Assembly (NCBI GenBank): GCA_009783365.1
Contig: WRHG01000065.1
Location: 1-9,330, forward strand
Source: Clostridia bacterium
GTDB taxonomy: Bacteria; Bacillota_A; Clostridia; Christensenellales; Aristaeellaceae
Length of the DNA: 9,330 nt
Direction: 5' to 3'
Every line of letters starts with the position of its first letter. Positions within the stretch are counted from its first letter, which is position 1. Below the pieces are notes generated by a model that ran no database searches, was not told the DNA's origin, and worked only from the letters and a program-made list of their open reading frames with translations. Position numbers and translations under genes: made by a program. Shown here one piece after another: positions 1 through 6,991 of the stretch.

Positions 1-1066
1 CCGCGATTTCCGCCTTATAGGACTGGTCCACCAAGGTTTTAAGCTGTACGCTCATGTTGGAAAACGCATTGCCTAAGCGCCCCAGTTCATCATCTCCATG
101 AATGGGAACCGTGATGCCCAACTCACCGTTTTGAATCCGTGAGGAAGCCTCGCACAGGATGTCCACAGGTCGGGCAATCCTTCGGTTTACAAATACCATG
201 ATAACCAGGCAGAGAGGCACCACAAGGATGAACATCCACACCATGATGCGCCTGAAAACATCCATCTCATGGTATACTTCCATCTTGCTGGCTTGCACCT
301 GAAAGCGGAACTGATAATCCCTCGTTTCTTCGGTCAGGGTGTATAAAAGCAGGTCGTCCTGATCGCTGAGCCCGTCCGTCCGGTTCATGGTTGCCATATC
401 ACCCACCCGGTAGGTGTCCAGCTGCAGCCCGTAGTCCAGGCTCCACTGAGCGCTCCAGGCGTAGATGGGGGCGAAAAGCTGATCTACATCGATTCCCAGC
501 AGCAGCATGCCATATAGTTCCAGCCTGCTGTTGTACAGGTTGCGGGCCAGGTATATACGGTCCTGCCGGGCATAGAATATGCAGCGCGTATCCAGGGTTT
601 TGCTGAGTTCCAGCATGGCAGGCTGGACATAGTCGATGAAATAGGTGGCATCCTGGTAATGATCCGAGGTATAGAAAATGGTGGCCGGATCCGATAGGCG
701 GTAAAACAGCGCAAAATGGCAGAGGTTCTCTCTTCCATATTTGCGTTCCAAATATCCTCTGCAGAGGCGAAAATAAGCTTCATCGTTGATTTTTCCGCTC
801 TCGTAAGAATTGACGGCCGTCGTCAGTTCTTCGTCATAAACCGCGCCCTTGGCCAAGGAAATGAGGTATGTAATGTTATCGAGGGTATTTGCTTGGGCAT
901 GCTCTGCGCCGGATATCAGCGAAGCTTCCGTTTTTTCCTGAAGGGTTTGAAAAAAACGAGTTCCCATAAAGATTCCCAGCAATATGGTAGGAATCAGCCA
1001 GGATAGGAGCATAAAGGACAGCAAAGACCCGCGAAGTGACAGCAATTTACGCAGCAAGCTTTTCAA
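1..1066 (-). CDS. YesM/LytS-like membrane sensor histidine kinase, N-terminal part (cut by left edge)
   Basis: This is the first 355 codons of a membrane sensor; the frame stays open through base 1. The N-terminus is basic (LKSLLRKLL), then comes a membrane helix at about residues 15-36, an extracytoplasmic region at about 37-270, a second helix at about 274-294, and a HAMP domain at about 295-345 (RRIARPVDIL and DELGRLGNAFSNM are typical). It ends in LVDQSYKAEIA, the linker that in YesM-type kinases leads into the His_kinase (QINPHFLYN) domain. That catalytic part lies outside the window, so a chemoreceptor or cyclase with the same front end is not fully excluded. The sensor region resembles a Cache-type fold in size, but I see no ligand motif. 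I chose TTG at 1066 because GGGAGGA lies 7 bases upstream; the in-frame GTG at 1072 is too close to it. It lies 64 bases downstream of asnA on the same strand. The ligand is unknown. Confidence 0.82.
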   Translation of the reverse strand, partial: MKSLLRKLLSLRGSLLSFMLLSWLIPTILLGIFMGTRFFQTLQEKTEASLISGAEHAQANTLDNITYLISLAKGAVYDEELTTAVNSYESGKINDEAYFRLCRGYLERKYGRENLCHFALFYRLSDPATIFYTSDHYQDATYFIDYVQPAMLELSKTLDTRCIFYARQDRIYLARNLYNSRLELYGMLLLGIDVDQLFAPIYAWSAQWSLDYGLQLDTYRVGDMATMNRTDGLSDQDDLLLYTLTEETRDYQFRFQVQASKMEVYHEMDVFRRIMVWMFILVVPLCLVIMVFVNRRIARPVDILCEASSRIQNGELGITVPIHGDDELGRLGNAFSNMSVQLKTLVDQSYKAEIA

Positions 1067-1130
1067 CCGCACATCCTCCCGGGCGCTCCGGCAAGGAGGC
1101 ATCCCGCTTCAGAGATAAAATGGGGATGTA

Positions 1131-2138
1131 TCACAACAGGATCACCCCTGCGCGCTCACAAGAGATTCGGGTGGCCTCGTCCCAGATGGAGGACTGGACT
1201 TCTCCAATGTGTGCCTTGCCCAGTAACAGCATGCATAAGCGGCTCTGACCAATGCCGCCGCCAATGGTGAGGGGAAGCTGATCCCGAAGGAGCATTTGAT
1301 GAAAAAGCAGATGGCGGCGATGATCACAGCCGGAGAGGGTGAGTTGGCGGTCGAGGGTATCACTGTCCACCCGTATGCCCATGCTGCTGATTTCAAGAGC
1401 ACAGTCCAGCAGGGGATGATAGAAAAGGATATCTCCGTTCAAATTCCAGTCGTCATAGTCCGGAGCGCGTCCGTCATGAGGCTCTCCGTGACTTAGCTTA
1501 TCGCCGATTTTCATCAGGAAAGTGATGGGATGTTTACGGAGATAGGTATTTTCCCGTTCTTTCGGGGACAGGTCCGGGTACATGTCCAGCAATTCTTGAG
1601 CGGTGATGAATGAAACGGTGCCGGATAGCTGGGTGTGCAGCTTGGGATATCGGCCGTTCACCGTGAGCGATGCGTCCCGAATGCAGCTTACAATGGCACG
1701 TACCGTCTCCTTGAGCATATGAAGGGTACGGGTTTCCGGGGTGATTACCCGCTCCCAATCCCATTGGTCCACATAAATAGAATGCAGATTGTCCAGATCC
1801 TCATCCCGCCGGATGGCATTCATGTCCGTATATATGCCCTTGCCCGGATGTACATCATAGCGGTGCAGCGCCATTCGTTTCCATTTGGCGAGGCTTTGCA
1901 CCACCTGCGCATCCAGCCCCGCTGCCGGCACGTCAAAGCTGACAGGCCGCTCCACGCCGTTCAGGTCGTCGTTGAGGCCTGTGGAAGGATCCACAAATAA
2001 TGGAGCGGATACCCGTTTGAGATTCAGCGACAGGGAAAGGCTGTCCTGAAAGACACGCTTAATTAGCCTGATAGCGGCCTGGGTTTCGTAGAGCGTAAGT
2101 CGCGGATGATATCCGTCGGGGATTATAACCTTATTCAT
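1131..2138 (-). CDS. asnA: Aspartate-ammonia ligase (asparagine synthetase A)
   Basis: AsnA makes asparagine from aspartate, ammonia and ATP in the cytoplasm, through an aspartyl-AMP intermediate. It has a class II aminoacyl-tRNA-synthetase fold. The 335-residue product has the usual family length (E. coli about 330) and clear family motifs: SAPLFV (44-49), GLNDDLNGVE (54-63, holding the aspartate equivalent to catalytic Asp46 of E. coli), SLAKWKRMAL (82-91), the block around LHSIYVDQWDWERV (118-131), RAPDYDDW (224-231), LEISSMGIRVD (248-258) and GGGIGQSRLCMLLL (293-306). The N-terminus MNKVIIPDGYHPRL followed by YETQAAIR matches the Firmicutes form, which fixes the ATG at 2138; the frame is open further upstream but that stretch overlaps the preceding gene. 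The ribosome site is a purine-rich GGGGGAAAAGGG, weaker than its neighbours'. It sits 31 bases after the c-di-GMP gene, with no terminator visible, so it may depend on that gene's promoter. Confidence 0.96.
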   Translation of the reverse strand: MNKVIIPDGYHPRLTLYETQAAIRLIKRVFQDSLSLSLNLKRVSAPLFVDPSTGLNDDLNGVERPVSFDVPAAGLDAQVVQSLAKWKRMALHRYDVHPGKGIYTDMNAIRRDEDLDNLHSIYVDQWDWERVITPETRTLHMLKETVRAIVSCIRDASLTVNGRYPKLHTQLSGTVSFITAQELLDMYPDLSPKERENTYLRKHPITFLMKIGDKLSHGEPHDGRAPDYDDWNLNGDILFYHPLLDCALEISSMGIRVDSDTLDRQLTLSGCDHRRHLLFHQMLLRDQLPLTIGGGIGQSRLCMLLLGKAHIGEVQSSIWDEATRISCERAGVILL

Positions 2139-2169
2139 CCCTTTTCCCCCGTTTGCAATAGAAATCCAA

Positions 2170-5100
2170 TCACACTCCGGCATCCTTTTCAGACGATTCT
2201 TCACCTTTGGAGGAATCATCCGAAGCCCGCGGATCGCCGTAAATCCGATAACCGTTTTTTCCATGGGCTTTGATATCATACAGGGCTTCGTCCGCCTGCT
2301 TGTAAAGCTCATCAAAATCCAATTCCGTATCTTCCGCAGGGGTTAACGCGATGCCCAGGCTGACGGTAAGCTTGATGTTCGGGTTGCCGGGGAAGGATAG
2401 ATCGCGGATTGAGGACAAAACCATTTCCGCCTTGGCGCGCACCAAGGCGTCACCGCCCGGGTAGGACATGAATACCACAAATTCATCGCCGCCGAACCGG
2501 CCCACCAAATCGGTGGAGCGAAAGCATTTGCGGAGAACTTTCGAAGTGGCCAGAATCACTTTGTCGCCTATCATGTGGCCATAGGTATCATTTACGTTTT
2601 TAAAATTATCGATGTCCAGCAGGAAGAAAGCATTGCAGCATTCATGATTTTCCGTCAGCGTGTGGACGATGCGCTCTTGCGTGGCGCGACGGTTCAGCAA
2701 TTTGCTGACGGGATCAATCTCGGCGCGCCTGAGCAGGTCCGCTTCTATCCGCTTCTGGCGGTCCACCGCTTTGATGCAGAATAGAAGCCTTTTCTTCTGC
2801 CCTTCTTCATTCGGCCTATAGGCGCTGATCTCAACCCAAACCCATTCGCTCAGCAGGTTTTGAATGCGGGCTTCAATCTTGCCGCGTTCCTCACCATTCC
2901 TGCGTAAGCTTTGAAGGTGTTTCGGGTCGAAGAAACATTGCACCGTCAATTGGTCATCCGGATGAACGGTATAGTTATCTCCATACAGGAGCGTATAGCG
3001 CTCAAATGAACCGTATTGTTCAGCTGCGTTTTCTTCGGCGTAGAGCAGTTGGTATTCTTGCGTTTCTATGTCATAGCCAAACACAAACAAAGCTTCTGAG
3101 AGGAAGATTTCCCGAAAGCATTGTTCGTTTTGCAGCTTTTCACCCAGTTCCACTTCCTTTTCCACATCGGTTATGGAAGCCAGAAGAATCGGGGATTTGT
3201 CGTCTGCCTGACTGATGAAGCGGATCTGCGCGCGGAACCAAGCGGGGGATGTATCCTTGCGGAATGTTTTGTACCTTATATCCACCGGTTTTCGATTGCT
3301 CTCGTTTTTGGTGATTACTTTGCGCAGTTCCGCCTCGTTGCCGGGATATAGAGTGGTGAGGAACTCGCCGGAAAAATCGGGCAAATCCCCTTCCCCATAC
3401 CCCAGCATACGCAGATAGGCATTATTCAAATATAGGATTTTCAGCTTTTCATCCTTGATTTCAAACAGACCGAGTCCCACAAGGATATAGTCCGCGATGT
3501 TTTGCAGGCTTTGACGTATGCTCAGTGCGCGATACTCAGAGGTTTCATTTGTATGGACCGCTTCATTGATAATGACCAGGAAGAGGGGATTATCCCGATC
3601 GGAGGCAAGGTGGTATACCTTGTGCTCAAGCCACCTTTGCTTGAGGCTGGCTCCTTTTTCTCGTACGACAACACACTCCACCCGATGCGAATGGATGGCG
3701 GCATGGCATGCCTCCAACACAAGGAGCCGGTCATCCGGTTCGATAGCGTCCAATGCGTTGGGATTGCTGCGAAATACCTTCTGAGGCGTACAATTCAGTA
3801 CCTGGTAATAGGCGTCGTTCACCCGGTTGGCAACCAACATATCGCTTTGCAGTTCGAAGAGCGCCATACCACCGATCATATTGGCAAAGAGGAGGTTTAC
3901 GTCCATATTATCCTGCCAAAGAAAATCCAGATCACAGGCTGGAATCGGACGGACCCTTTTATCCGTCCTTTCACCCGTTGCCTCTTTGAGCAAAAGCTCA
4001 AACTCGCTAACGGGAATAGGCCTGGAGAACAGATACCCTTGGCCGTCATCGCAACCGATCGAATAAAGAAAATCCAACTGTTCCTTGGTTTCTACTCCCT
4101 CTGCGATGACGGGCAGATCCAGCCACTTGGCCATGCGCACCACACTTGTGAGAATGCTGGAGGCCCTGGGGCTGTCCTCTAACGCGGCCAGGAAGGACAT
4201 ATCCACCTTTAGTACATTGATTGGCATGTCTTTCAGGGTGTTCAGGCTGCTGTAGCCGCTTCCAAAGTCATCCATCAGGATACGGAAGCCGGCTGCGCGC
4301 AGCCGCTTTAGTACGCCCATCAGCACTTCTGGATCGTCAATATAAGCGCTCTCCGTGATTTCAAGCTTCAGCAGGGAAGGATCCAAATCATATTTCTTGA
4401 TTAGGGAGAGCAGGTCTTCACAGAGGTACGGATAGTATAGGTCAATGCGGCTGATGTTGATGCTCAGCGGCAGCAGGGGCATGTTGTTTACTTTCCATTT
4501 GTGAAGCAGCGCACAGGCGTGTTCCCAAACGACGTAATCCAGCTTGGTCACGAAGCCGTTTCGTTCAAAAAGAGGGATAAATGTGGCGGGGGAAATCATA
4601 CCCTTGGTGGGGTGCTTCCAGCGAACCAACACCTCCGCACTGACCGGCTTCAACGTACTTAATGCATAGATGGGCTGCAGGTAGGGGATGAACTGTCCCT
4701 GTTGCAGCGCATCGTACATCTCTTCGATGATACCCTGTTCCGCCACCAGGGTTTCCCGCATAACGTCGTCATAAACGGCAAAACGTTTTACAGCGCTGCC
4801 GCTGATGGATTTTAGCGCCAGGGTGGCCCGGTCGCACATCTGATCCGTGGCGATGGTACGATCACGTATTTCGTAGATGCCAAAAAGAACGCCGATATGA
4901 TAGTCTGTGTATCGGGCTTTCAATTCACTGTCAAGCATCTCCGTAACTTGGTCCATATCCAATTCCGCTTTGGGGAGGCAAGCCATAAAATGATCCGCTT
5001 CCATGCGGCCGCAGATACCCATGGGGGAGAAGAGGCGGTCCATACAGCGGCTGAGGGTGATCAACACCTGGTCGCCTATGTCCGCGCCAAAAAAGTCATT

Positions 5101-6444
5101 GATCATTTTAAAACGCTGAATATTGATCGCAAGCATCACATAGGGTATACTCGCTTTGTCTTGCAGCATTTCTTGCACTTTTTGGTTGAAGGTTTCCCGG
5201 TTCCAAAGATCGGTGAGCAGGTCGTGCTCCGAACGGTACTTCATCTGCTGAAAGGCTTTTTCAAGCTTCAGGCCCGCCTCTTTTTCCAAGGTAACGTCCG
5301 TGCATACGCAGCTGGACAACAGGCTGTCATCCACCGTGTTGATGGGGGCGATAGAAGTGTGCAGCCAGCGCACTTCGCCATCTTTACGCACAATACGGAA
5401 AGCTTCTCCAAGGGTTCTGGGATTTTGTTTGAAATCATCGATCAATTGGCGCAGAATATGCCTGTCGTCCGGGCAGACAAAGCCAAGGATGTCCTTGGCG
5501 GTCAGTGTCTGAAATTCAGCTCTGGTAAGCTTTACAATGTCGCATGCCGTATCATTGAAAAAAGTGACGCGTGGTGATTGGGTCATGTCAAAATTAATGA
5601 TGGCGCCAGGCACCGCGTTAACCAGGGATTTGAGCCGCTGGTCCGTATCCCTGAGGGCCACCTCGGTACGCCGTTGGTCCGTAATGTCCGCTATGCTGGT
5701 TAAATAAACGGGATTTTGATCATTCTCATATCGGATGGACAGGGCGTGTAACTCATGGGTTGCCGTGATGCCGTCCTTGCGTGCGGTGTGATAGGTCATA
5801 TCCACAGGTGTTCCGTTTTCCAGGTTGCCATTGAGTAAATTAACCAGCAGGTTCGCGTCTTCGGGAAGCATCAGTTTGAGGAGATCTTGATCCTGACTTT
5901 TTGGCTTTCTGTCAATGTTTTCAAATAGTTCGGACAGGTTTTGGTTCAGGTAGAGCGAACGCATCCGATCTCCGGTAAACTCGAAGAGTCCCAAGGGAGA
6001 TACGATGCTGTTAAGCGTGTTGCGAAGCTGGTCCGCTTTTTGCTGCTCCGCTATCTTTCGCTCCATTTCCCGCATCTCAATCAGATTTCGAACCCGATGC
6101 CGCACTACGCGAGCGTTAAAAGGCTTCGTGATAAAGTCTGAAGAGCCCAGGTCCAAGGCGCGTACCTGTACATCCACATCGGCATGTTCCGTGCAAATGA
6201 TCACGGGCAGGTGGGCGAGGGAACGCTGCTGGCGGATGGCGGCTAACGTTTCAAAACCATCCATTACCGGCATGACGATATCTAAAATGACAAGATCAAT
6301 CTTCGGATGCTTCGCCAAACAATCCAAGGCCTGCTGGCCGTCTCCCGCCTCAAGAACCTTGCATTCCTGTTCGAACAGCATACGAAGAATGACCCGGTTG
6401 ATCTCCATATCATCAACGACCAGGATGGTCGTCTCGTCCGTCAT
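2170..6444 (-). CDS. Response-regulator c-di-GMP protein: REC-PAS-PAS-GGDEF(degenerate)-EAL-PAS-PAS-PAS-GGDEF
   Basis: This 1424-residue, apparently cytoplasmic protein should both make and break the second messenger c-di-GMP. A receiver domain spans about 4-122, with acidic pair D11/D12, phosphoacceptor D55, T85 and K107. A linker at 123-145 is followed by PAS-like domains at about 146-258 and 268-389. The first GGDEF domain (404-560) is degenerate: the motif reads RMEADHF (480-486) and the metal aspartates are N441/Q443. The EAL domain (575-820) keeps E604 (in EVLVRW), N663, E695, D725/D726 (DDFGSGYSSL), K746, E782 and Q802, so hydrolysis is expected. Three more PAS-like domains lie at about 846-958, 982-1095 and 1112-1228. 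The final GGDEF domain (1238-1404) is intact: RFGGDEF at 1316-1322, metal residues D1277/D1279, and an inhibitory RxxD site (R1309, D1312) exactly five residues before GGDEF. No membrane helix is seen. I chose ATG 6444 because GGAGGA lies 7 bases upstream and the receiver domain begins at once; an in-frame extension of 149 codons has no family match. PAS boundaries are approximate and their ligands unknown. The kinase that phosphorylates it is not evident. Confidence 0.95.
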   Translation of the reverse strand: MTDETTILVVDDMEINRVILRMLFEQECKVLEAGDGQQALDCLAKHPKIDLVILDIVMPVMDGFETLAAIRQQRSLAHLPVIICTEHADVDVQVRALDLGSSDFITKPFNARVVRHRVRNLIEMREMERKIAEQQKADQLRNTLNSIVSPLGLFEFTGDRMRSLYLNQNLSELFENIDRKPKSQDQDLLKLMLPEDANLLVNLLNGNLENGTPVDMTYHTARKDGITATHELHALSIRYENDQNPVYLTSIADITDQRRTEVALRDTDQRLKSLVNAVPGAIINFDMTQSPRVTFFNDTACDIVKLTRAEFQTLTAKDILGFVCPDDRHILRQLIDDFKQNPRTLGEAFRIVRKDGEVRWLHTSIAPINTVDDSLLSSCVCTDVTLEKEAGLKLEKAFQQMKYRSEHDLLTDLWNRETFNQKVQEMLQDKASIPYVMLAINIQRFKMINDFFGADIGDQVLITLSRCMDRLFSPMGICGRMEADHFMACLPKAELDMDQVTEMLDSELKARYTDYHIGVLFGIYEIRDRTIATDQMCDRATLALKSISGSAVKRFAVYDDVMRETLVAEQGIIEEMYDALQQGQFIPYLQPIYALSTLKPVSAEVLVRWKHPTKGMISPATFIPLFERNGFVTKLDYVVWEHACALLHKWKVNNMPLLPLSINISRIDLYYPYLCEDLLSLIKKYDLDPSLLKLEITESAYIDDPEVLMGVLKRLRAAGFRILMDDFGSGYSSLNTLKDMPINVLKVDMSFLAALEDSPRASSILTSVVRMAKWLDLPVIAEGVETKEQLDFLYSIGCDDGQGYLFSRPIPVSEFELLLKEATGERTDKRVRPIPACDLDFLWQDNMDVNLLFANMIGGMALFELQSDMLVANRVNDAYYQVLNCTPQKVFRSNPNALDAIEPDDRLLVLEACHAAIHSHRVECVVVREKGASLKQRWLEHKVYHLASDRDNPLFLVIINEAVHTNETSEYRALSIRQSLQNIADYILVGLGLFEIKDEKLKILYLNNAYLRMLGYGEGDLPDFSGEFLTTLYPGNEAELRKVITKNESNRKPVDIRYKTFRKDTSPAWFRAQIRFISQADDKSPILLASITDVEKEVELGEKLQNEQCFREIFLSEALFVFGYDIETQEYQLLYAEENAAEQYGSFERYTLLYGDNYTVHPDDQLTVQCFFDPKHLQSLRRNGEERGKIEARIQNLLSEWVWVEISAYRPNEEGQKKRLLFCIKAVDRQKRIEADLLRRAEIDPVSKLLNRRATQERIVHTLTENHECCNAFFLLDIDNFKNVNDTYGHMIGDKVILATSKVLRKCFRSTDLVGRFGGDEFVVFMSYPGGDALVRAKAEMVLSSIRDLSFPGNPNIKLTVSLGIALTPAEDTELDFDELYKQADEALYDIKAHGKNGYRIYGDPRASDDSSKGEESSEKDAGV

Positions 6445-6482
6445 GATATCTTCCTCCATACAATATATAGAAAATCTATTGT

Positions 6483-6512
6483 ATTCTACCACAAAGGAAG
6501 AACGGGTTTCAA
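6483..6512 (-). promoter_or_regulatory. Sigma-A promoter for the c-di-GMP protein gene
   Basis: Read on the minus strand, TTGAAA (6512-6507, five of six consensus bases) and TAGAAT (6488-6483, five of six) are separated by 18 bases. Transcription would start near 6476, leaving a leader of about 30 bases that carries the GGAGGA ribosome site. It probably also serves asnA and the sensor gene downstream. Assigned from sequence match only. Confidence 0.7.
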
Positions 6513-6530
6513 GCCATTTTTTAAAGTGAA

Positions 6531-6551
6531 TGGAATATTGTGTGGAATATT
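6531..6551. repeat. Direct repeat TGGAATATT x2, 12-base period
   Basis: TGGAATATT occurs at 6531-6539 and again at 6543-6551, with three bases between (GTG). The similarity runs on into GTG/TTGTG after each copy. The repeat lies between the two divergent promoters, about 55-75 bases upstream of the predicted start for the c-di-GMP gene and about 63-83 upstream of that for remA. This is a reasonable place for a regulator to bind and affect one or both. No known consensus is recognised. Confidence 0.45.
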
Positions 6552-6578
6552 TGTGTTTTTCGGCGATTCGTATTAACC

Positions 6579-6607
6579 TTTTCAAATATGGAGAATTATG
6601 ATATAAT
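6579..6607 (+). promoter_or_regulatory. Sigma-A promoter for the remA-gmk-rpoZ-coaBC cluster
   Basis: A perfect TATAAT (6602-6607) with the extended -10 TG one base upstream (6599-6600) follows TTTTCA (6579-6584, four of six) at 17-base spacing. Transcription should start near 6614, giving a leader of about 110 bases before remA. The perfect extended -10 makes this the most convincing promoter in the divergent region. Confidence 0.82.
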
Positions 6608-6649
6608 TCACTTTCAACGGAGGGTCGGCGCTTTGCGGCGGCAATTACA

Positions 6650-6712
6650 TCCCGTGGGACACACCGAATAGTCCAGCGGGAAATGATAGGGGAACCTTGC
6701 GGGAATGCAGGG
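6650..6712 (+). promoter_or_regulatory. Structured leader of remA: two hairpins
   Basis: Hairpin 1 (6650-6681) pairs TCCCG with CGGGA and GGAC with GTCC, separated by a 2x2 internal loop and closed by a 10-base loop. Hairpin 2 (6695-6712) pairs CCTTGC with GCAGGG (one T-G pair) around a 6-base loop; its right arm runs into the G-rich ribosome site of remA (6711-6716). Pairing was found by eye, with no folding energy calculated. No known riboswitch family was recognised. No run of T follows either hairpin, so translation control is likelier than attenuation. Confidence 0.35.
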
Positions 6713-6724
6713 GGGGACAGGTGG

Positions 6725-6976
6725 ATGAGGCTGGTCAATATCGGTTTTGGCAATATGGTAACCGCGGAGCGGATTGTGGCGATCGTGGGTCCGGACAGTG
6801 CTCCAATCAAGCGTTTGATGCAGGAAGCGCGTGAGCAGAAACGGGTAGTGGACGCCACCCAGGGACGGCGTACCCGTGCCGTGATCATCACTGACAGTGA
6901 TCATGTGGTACTCTCCGCCATCCAGCCGGAAACGGTTTCCGGGCGGGTTTCCAGCCGAGAAACATCTGAGGAATAG
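6725..6976 (+). CDS. remA: Extracellular matrix regulatory protein RemA (DUF370 family)
   Basis: In Bacillus subtilis RemA is a small DNA-binding protein that activates biofilm matrix operons and osmoprotection genes; its homologues occur widely in Firmicutes as a small ring-forming protein. This 83-residue copy is near full family length (B. subtilis about 89). It carries the diagnostic blocks VNIGFGNMV (4-12), [12 protein letters not shown] (25-36), [11 protein letters not shown] (43-53) and [15 protein letters not shown] (57-71). R16 aligns with Arg18 of B. subtilis RemA, which I recall as important for function. I chose ATG 6725 over the in-frame ATG at 6683 because homologues start just before VNIGFGN and a G-rich ribosome site (6711-6724) precedes it. 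It is first in the plus-strand cluster, 15 bases ahead of gmk, and divergent from a c-di-GMP gene. Its targets in this organism are not known; in non-Bacillus species the biofilm role is inferred. Confidence 0.93.
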   Translation: MRLVNIGFGNMVTAERIVAIVGPDSAPIKRLMQEAREQKRVVDATQGRRTRAVIITDSDHVVLSAIQPETVSGRVSSRETSEE

Positions 6977-6991
6977 GAGGCAATCCATTCC

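Noticed and set aside
484..783. A 99-codon minus-strand frame and small plus-strand frames within 391-1248
   Set aside because: They overlap the sensor kinase frame, which stays open for 355 codons and has coherent membrane helices and a HAMP domain.
2139..2315. An extension of asnA upstream of ATG 2138
   Set aside because: It would overlap the end of the c-di-GMP gene, including its conserved GGDEF C-terminal helix. Firmicutes AsnA proteins begin at the MNKVIIP-like segment.
3502..4182. Long open frames opposite the c-di-GMP gene (3502-4182 and 4897-5577, plus strand, 226 codons each)
   Set aside because: They lie antisense to strongly conserved PAS, EAL and GGDEF coding sequence, show no recognisable motif, and have no credible ribosome site or promoter.
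6614..6724. A c-di-GMP (GEMM) or other known riboswitch in the remA leader
   Set aside because: It was considered because of the neighbouring c-di-GMP gene. The conserved core sequences of the c-di-GMP-I and -II classes are not visible, so only unnamed hairpins are reported.
6445..6891. An in-frame upstream extension of the c-di-GMP gene by 149 codons
   Set aside because: It runs antisense through the start of remA and across both promoters and has no family resemblance. The receiver domain begins right after ATG 6444, which has a proper ribosome site.
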